Positions 32,616-37,833 of a DNA stretch of 37,833 bases are shown piece after piece. Source of the stretch: Scytalidium lignicola (lineage: Eukaryota > Ascomycota > Leotiomycetes). The position numbers and the translations under genes are program-made. Below the pieces are notes generated by a model. The model made no database searches. It worked only from the letters and a program-made list of their open reading frames with translations, and had not been told where the DNA came from. The stretch lies in assembly GCA_002812745.2 (NCBI GenBank), contig NCSJ02000388.1, forward strand, positions 1 through 37,833, given 5' to 3'. Each line of letters opens with the position of its first letter. Position 1 is the stretch's first letter.

Positions 32616-35600
32616 TTAAAATAACCATGTGAAGGACTCCTTGACCTCGAAAGAAACAATTTCCCTGAGGAGAAGATGATTTCGTCAGTTATGTTACTAG
32701 AATATCAAAGAGTTGGGATATATGAAAATGTAGACGAAGAGATAGGTAAGAGAAACTCACCGGATATCAACGGAAGAAGCACCAATAAGAACTTGAAACA
32801 ATCCCTCCTCAGCAACCCAAGCCTTCACATCAGTGTTGTAATACCCGACCGAGTATCGATCTAGATTCAATGTCGCGTGTGTCGTCTCCCCAGGCTTCAA
32901 AAATACTTTGTCGAAAGCTTGTAGTTCCTTCTCGGGACGCGGTAACCGGGATTTCTCATCATGGACATAGGCTTGTACGATCTCGGCGCCATCGACCGAC
33001 CCCATATTGGTTATCGGAATACTGATGACTATCTTACCGGTTTGAGTGAGCGTCGATCCACTTATCGAAGGTTTACCATAGCTGAAGCTGGTGTAGGAGA
33101 GACCGTGGCCAAAAGGGAAGAGTGGCGGGATGCCAACCCGCTCGTAGTGTCGGTATCCAATGTACAAACCCTCACCATACAGAGCCGTCAGGTTCTCGCC
33201 TGGCCAGTTGTGGTAGGTTGGGTTGTCTTGCAGTCTCCTGGGGAAGGTGGTAGGAAGTTTGCCGCTGGGATTCTTGAAGCCAAAGAGGACGTCGGCTAAG
33301 GCATTTCCAGCTTCTTGCCCTTGGTACCATGCTTGGATAATTGCCGGGACACGATCTGCCCATGGCATCGTGACTGGCGATCCGGACTGGTTGACAACGA
33401 TTGTGTTTGGGTTGGCTTGTAATACTGCTTCGATGAGACGATCTTGACTTCCATCCACGGGTAAGTCCATAGTCTGGCGGTCGTAACCTTCCGATTCCCA
33501 TTCTGCGTCAAGTCCAACAATAACAATAGCTACATCAGATGACTTTGCAATATCAACGGCCTCTTGCAAATAATCGTGCGTGTCTTGTTCCTTATAGCCA
33601 ATACGGCAACCACCATTTCCATGAGTTTGATTCCTTTGCTTTTGCTTCGACACAGGTCGCAATTCATTATTCATCTCCACCACAAGTTCAAGGGGCTTAT
33701 TCGCCTCGCACTGAATATCGAACAAATAATCTATCGATCCATCAAACATAGCCTCACCCTCGTCCGTCCAATTCCAGAGATCCATCATGACCTCGCCATT
33801 TACCAGAAGCCTTCCAGCCCCAACGCTGGAAAAACTGATCGTATGCAACCCACTTGTGGTGGGAGTTACTCGTGTCTTAGCTCGGCATGACCATACCTTC
33901 CCTACTTCAAGTGGTACCGAATCCCATAAGAAAAGGTCGGTATTCGTTCTCCGCTGGATGACTCTAGGTTCTCCCTCAAATTTATCCCCGATATGGAATT
34001 CGAGACTGACACCTTGTTCTCCAGATGCCGTTGTGCAATAGTCTGCGGCCAGTGGTAGCCATTTGTAAGTATGGCAACCTAACGCGTAATTCACTTCCTT
34101 CCCTGGAACGGCCTTGATGCTGTCCAGAGGGATCGTGTTATAGTAAGGATTAAGACTGGCGCTTCCACCACCCCCAGCAATTGCCCGGTTGGCATTCGGA
34201 CCGATGACGGCAATCTTGCTCTGCGACGGTTTGATCGGTAAGATATCTCCCTCATTCTTCAACAGGGTCAAGCCTTCTACGCCGGCATCCCGGATAAGTT
34301 GGCGAGTTTCTTCTTTATCATCTTCTCTTTCTGCTATTTCAACTGACACATCCGAACCCTTCGTTCGTTCGACCAAATATAACACATTTGCAGCCGCTCT
34401 TTCCACTGCTTCTCTACTTAACTTACCGGCCTCGATAGCCTCGAGAAGTTTGGGACCTCGCCATTTAGTAGATACCGGCATCTCGATGTCGCATCCCGCT
34501 TCAACAGATTCAACAGTCGAGTTAACTCCACCCCAGTCAGACATGACCGTTCTATCTCATGTTAGTGTCACATTTTATATGAGATATTTTGGAAGCCACT
34601 CACCCATCATAGCCCCATTCTCCTCGTAGGATATCTTTAATAGTACGTTGGTTCATGTCAGCATGGACGCCGTTAACCAAGTTATACGATGACATAACCG
34701 ACCAAGGGTTAGCTTCACGTATGGCGATCTCGAAAGGACGTAGGTAAAGTTCACGAAGCGGCCGCTCTTGAATAACCGAATCCATCGTGAACCTGAAAGT
34801 CTCCTGCTCATTGCCCACAAAGTCTAGAAAAGGAGGGGTTAATCAGCAGTTGCCACGTGATATCGCTAACGTCAAACCAGGTCAAAACCTACGCTTGATG
34901 GTGGCAGCAATACCCTTCTCTTGAAGACCCTTGATATAGGAGGCAGCAAGCTTGCCCGTCAGGAAAGGATCCTCAGAGAACGATTCAAAATTGCGGCCAC
35001 CTAATGGACCTCGGTGCAAACAAACCGTAGGTGCCAACAGTACTTGGGCGGACCTTGCCTTGGTTTCATCAGCGAGGTGTTGGCCAACTTGGTACAAGAG
35101 GTTGGTATTCCAAGTAGCAGCTAGAGAGACCCCACATGGAAACAGAGCTGCCTATTTTTCTTTATTAGCATGCCTTTCTTTTATCGAGCTTCAGTTGGAG
35201 GGTGACAAGTTCACCTTGGTCCCGGCTTTGAAGATTGCTCCCCGAGCACCATTTGGTCCATCACTAGTCTTGTAGGCCGGAATACCTCTTGCAGGTAATG
35301 ATTTTGATCTCCAAAAATCAGCAGCCACCAAGAGCGAGACCTTGCTTCAGGTTAGTTATCAATTTCTAGCTACTTTCTAGATATCTCTCAGGAGTCCAAC
35401 CTGTTCTTCGAGTGATAGAGATGCAGCAAGGGCACGAGACTTCTCTCGACCATCCTGGGGCTTTGTCAACTCTACTGTCTTAGTTGACGGACTGTCCGGA
35501 AGCCAGAGTTCCGAGCCAGGCGTGGTATTAGTGTCTCCACTTGATCGATATTCGGAATCGTCAGCGTATTTGTCGAAGATGGGATCGTTGATCTGGCCAT

Positions 35601-35649
35601 CTAGAGATTCGGGAGTAGTGGTAAGGTCTGGAGGCAGGATGGTCTCCAT
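32616..35649 (-). CDS. GH3 beta-glucosidase with inserted PA14 domain
   Basis: This is a retaining glycosidase that cleaves terminal beta-glucose from oligosaccharides or glycosides. Exons are 35649-35401, 35340-35215, 35151-34893, 34823-34604, 34551-32761 and 32664-32616; 2694 nt, 897 residues, all introns GT-AG (60, 63, 69, 52 and 96 bp). The N-terminal GH3 domain shows SDGPNGARG, NFESFSEDP, KHFVGNEQ and the nucleophile motif MSDWGG (Asp290). A PA14-like insert starts near residue 465, within the second GH3 domain as in other beta-glucosidase I enzymes; the fibronectin-III-like end follows LFPFGHGLSYTSF. The final 49 bp exon adds EIVSFEVKESFTWLF, a typical GH3 ending; without that splice the frame stops at a TGA inside the donor. 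There is no signal peptide, so it is probably intracellular. Residues 1-80 form an acidic, Ser/Thr/Pro-rich extension. An upstream in-frame ATG exists, but that part looks like leader. Confidence 0.94.
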
Positions 35650-37799
35650 TATATTCTCGAGACTCAAAGGAAAGCAGAGTTGATAGCCTTGCTCTTGACC
35701 AGGTAAGGGACGACTATTGAACCAATAGTACGGGTAGACCTTAACACTATTGGAAAGAAAAGAGAAAGAAAGAGAGAGTGGAAGAGAAGAAGTGAAGGTA
35801 TAGTATGGACAAATAAGTGGAGTCCAAATACAGTTAAGTGAAGTAGGAACCAATGTATTCTATATACATTGGAAGGTAGTATATGACTTTGGGAGGAGAG
35901 CACTAGAGATCAGCTGCCTCTAGAGTTGATATATCTCTTACCCGATGTTTAAGCGGATAAACAGGCCTGGCTCCGTGCGCAAAAAGATTGTTTAGAGCGC
36001 AGAAGCACTTGCTGACCCCATATTTCTTTGGCCAAGGAGGGCGGCTGAATGGAGAATGGGGATGGGAGAGGAGAGAGATAGTGGGCATAGCGCCGATTAG
36101 GAAATAGGAAATGGGGAATGGGGAATGGAGACTGGGTGAGTGGTGGGTGAGTGGGCCACCGCGAATCCGCAGGGCGGTCACGTCCACTCGCTGGGACGAG
36201 GTCTTTGGAACAATGCTCGCAGAATTGCTACTTTGCATCTGCCTTTCCTGCAAGTTGCTGCCGAAGGGACCGATTCCACCTGTAAGTGGAAGATGCTGCC
36301 GCAAGCCAGCGGCGGGCAGGCACTGGAAGCTAAAGTGGACCAGGCCAGACCTGACGGTATGGGCGGACCGTGACCGCGATCGTCTAGTAGACGGGTGGGC
36401 AAGTTCTTCTCTCTGTCTGCTGGATGGCAAGCTGAAAAGGAACTTCCAGAACAACTCACGCCAGTCGCTTGGAATCAGGAAAGTGCGGAAGGAAATCTTC
36501 GGTGGCGACTACGACGGGTCTTAGACCTGAAGCCGATCACAGGTCGAAAGGGCTGGCTCGTGAGGAACGGGAGAGAGAAGAGCGCGAGAGCCACAGAGCA
36601 CTGCAATCAGTTTAATGGCATGGTGGTCAGAGTGATGGCGGCTCATAGTTGCGCCGTTATTGCATACGAGGAGGCATCTAGGGTTGGGGTGTGGTGATCT
36701 CTCCGGCTCTCCTCGACGCCTTCGAACTGGGAATACTTCATAGCGGAGCGCGATTATCAGATGAGCAGGTGCTGCAGAACTAGATGTACGCTATGCATTG
36801 TAATATACGTGAGCATTGAGTGCCTGCGAGAGATATTAAAGGCATAGAGTGAGAGCATGTGTTTGGGTGCTGTAGTGTTGGTCCCTCTACCCACTTTATC
36901 TGGGTGTTCTGGTAACTTAGCCAGACGGCCATTGCCAGCGTGTGTTTCGCACACCAAGGCGTGCAGCCAGCAAAGTATCGTAGACAGAAGCAGATATACC
37001 GTTATGCTAGGGCGTTCTATGCATTGAGGAGATCGAATTCTGTGAGCTGCGTGCGGTCTAGGTAGATGTTTTTTTTTTTAGCATCAACCANTTTTTTTTA
37101 ACAGAAGTCGTCTCCAGGCGGCGGATGATAGTGCCCCGGACCTCCGGGCCGATGTCGCCTTAGCGCTTGGAAGCCGGCCTGGAGCAGCGCGTTAGTGCCC
37201 CAGAATGAGTCTTTCTGCTGCCAGTGACGTCGCAAGGCCCTCGCTGGGGAGAAAGTCAGGTGCGCTCACGCAGGTACCGAACCCGCGCCAACGTAACCCA
37301 GCACTCTCCAGTCTCGGTCTCTGGGTCTGCTCCCGCATTCCGCGGCCATGGCCAAGGACAAAAGTCTTAAGGTATGGAAGGCAGAGAATTATTACCAGAA
37401 AGACAGCAATATCCAGTAGAACGACTTGTGCTCTCTTCACGAGCTCCTGCAGGCATAAGTTACCGTCGATCTCGCATCAAGCATGCCCAAGGCCCTTGTG
37501 CAAGATCAGATCTTATCTTATCGCCCGCCCAAAGCCCCAGCGAAACTTGCTCTGGACAACTCTAAATCCGACGTGGTCCCTTTTTGAACGTCCTCCTTTC
37601 CCCCAAACTGCGGACCAGAGCTTAAATATCCAAACTCTCTCCCAGCCATTGCCATTCAGGCACAGCAGCGTGTTGGCGCGCCTTGTGTGACCCTTTCCTG
37701 TACACACAGGCTCTCCTGGTCGCGCACTCCAACAGGTCTGGATCTCCCCTTATCCAATGCCACCACGCCTTGGCGCGAGATCTGCAGACCCCTACCGCC
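35650..37799. other. Intergenic: GH3 promoter and right-edge flank
   Basis: There is no supported gene. A purine-rich GGGGATGG/GGGAATGG stretch lies near 36040-36140, an N beside a T run at 37091, and a CCAAT box at 37754-37758, about 45 bp before a strong ATG context at the right end. Open frames at 36111-36524 and 37205-37690 are not convincing. Confidence 0.5.
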
Positions 37800-37833
37800 A
37801 TGGCGGTGATATCAGATCTGGCTGAGGAGAGTC
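37800..37833 (+). CDS. Possible start of a gene cut by the window edge
   Basis: The last 34 bases begin with an ATG in an excellent context (CTACCGCCATGGCG) and stay open as MAVISDLAEES to the edge, with a CCAAT box about 45 bp upstream. The fragment is too short to assign a family and could be chance. Confidence 0.25.
   Translation, partial: MAVISDLAEES

Noticed and set aside
36111..36524. 137-codon plus-strand frame
   Set aside because: Trp/Arg/Cys-rich translation of GGGAATGG-type repeats, overlapped on the minus strand, no domain.
36715..36790. Minus-strand GTTCGAAGG considered as a tRNA B box
   Set aside because: No A box or acceptor stem at the right spacing.
37205..37690. 161-codon plus-strand frame
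   Set aside because: Arg/Pro/Ser-rich with no hydrophobic core or family match; more likely promoter DNA of a gene to the right.
1..37833. CRISPR arrays, bacterial operons, prophage or insertion sequences
   Set aside because: Intron-bearing fungal genes throughout; no regularly spaced repeats, no transposase with intact motifs and no terminal inverted repeats were seen by eye.

Overview
This window is nuclear DNA from a filamentous ascomycete (Pezizomycotina). The evidence is 20 short GT-AG introns (49-191 bp), large intergenic spaces with low-complexity DNA, and gene content typical of moulds: NADPH oxidase NoxA, a class I myosin, a flavocytochrome-type fumarate reductase, an MFS sugar porter and a multi-domain GH3 beta-glucosidase. 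A Leotiomycete source is a guess from protein resemblance; I could not test it.

Layout, left to right: 1-489 (+) 3' end of a quinone oxidoreductase-like MDR protein; 774-2701 (-) noxA, 5 exons; 2702-6284 long divergent promoter interval; 6285-10319 (+) class I myosin, 6 exons, the first coding part being the ATG alone; 10320-11145 convergent 3' interval; 11146-13277 (-) fumarate reductase with a C-terminal cytochrome b5 domain, 4 exons; 13278-18049 intergenic, with a candidate 57-residue membrane microprotein at 14875-15048 (+); 18050-20027 (-) sugar transporter, 3 exons; 20028-28856 an 8.8 kb stretch with no recognisable gene but with short repeats, a candidate spliced leader and coding-like relics; 28857-31182 (-) Cdc1/Ted1-type metallophosphoesterase, 2 exons; 31183-32615 intergenic; 32616-35649 (-) GH3 beta-glucosidase, 6 exons; 35650-37833 intergenic, possibly with the first codons of another gene at the right edge.

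The genes do not form a biosynthetic cluster; this is an ordinary housekeeping and growth neighbourhood. NoxA (regulated superoxide, polarity, differentiation) and myosin I (endocytic actin) are divergently placed and both serve hyphal growth in other fungi, but nothing here shows coregulation. The transporter and GH3 enzyme fit sugar uptake and glycoside breakdown.

The window carries about 21 single N characters, most beside a homopolymer. In all three coding cases, and at one splice donor, each N behaves as one extra base: removing it restores the frame or the consensus. Apparent frameshifts in the oxidoreductase, myosin and phosphoesterase genes are therefore assembly artefacts. I saw no clear novel system. 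The best leads are the membrane microprotein, the candidate spliced transcript near 22.5-23.1 kb and the quasi-open frame near 26 kb.
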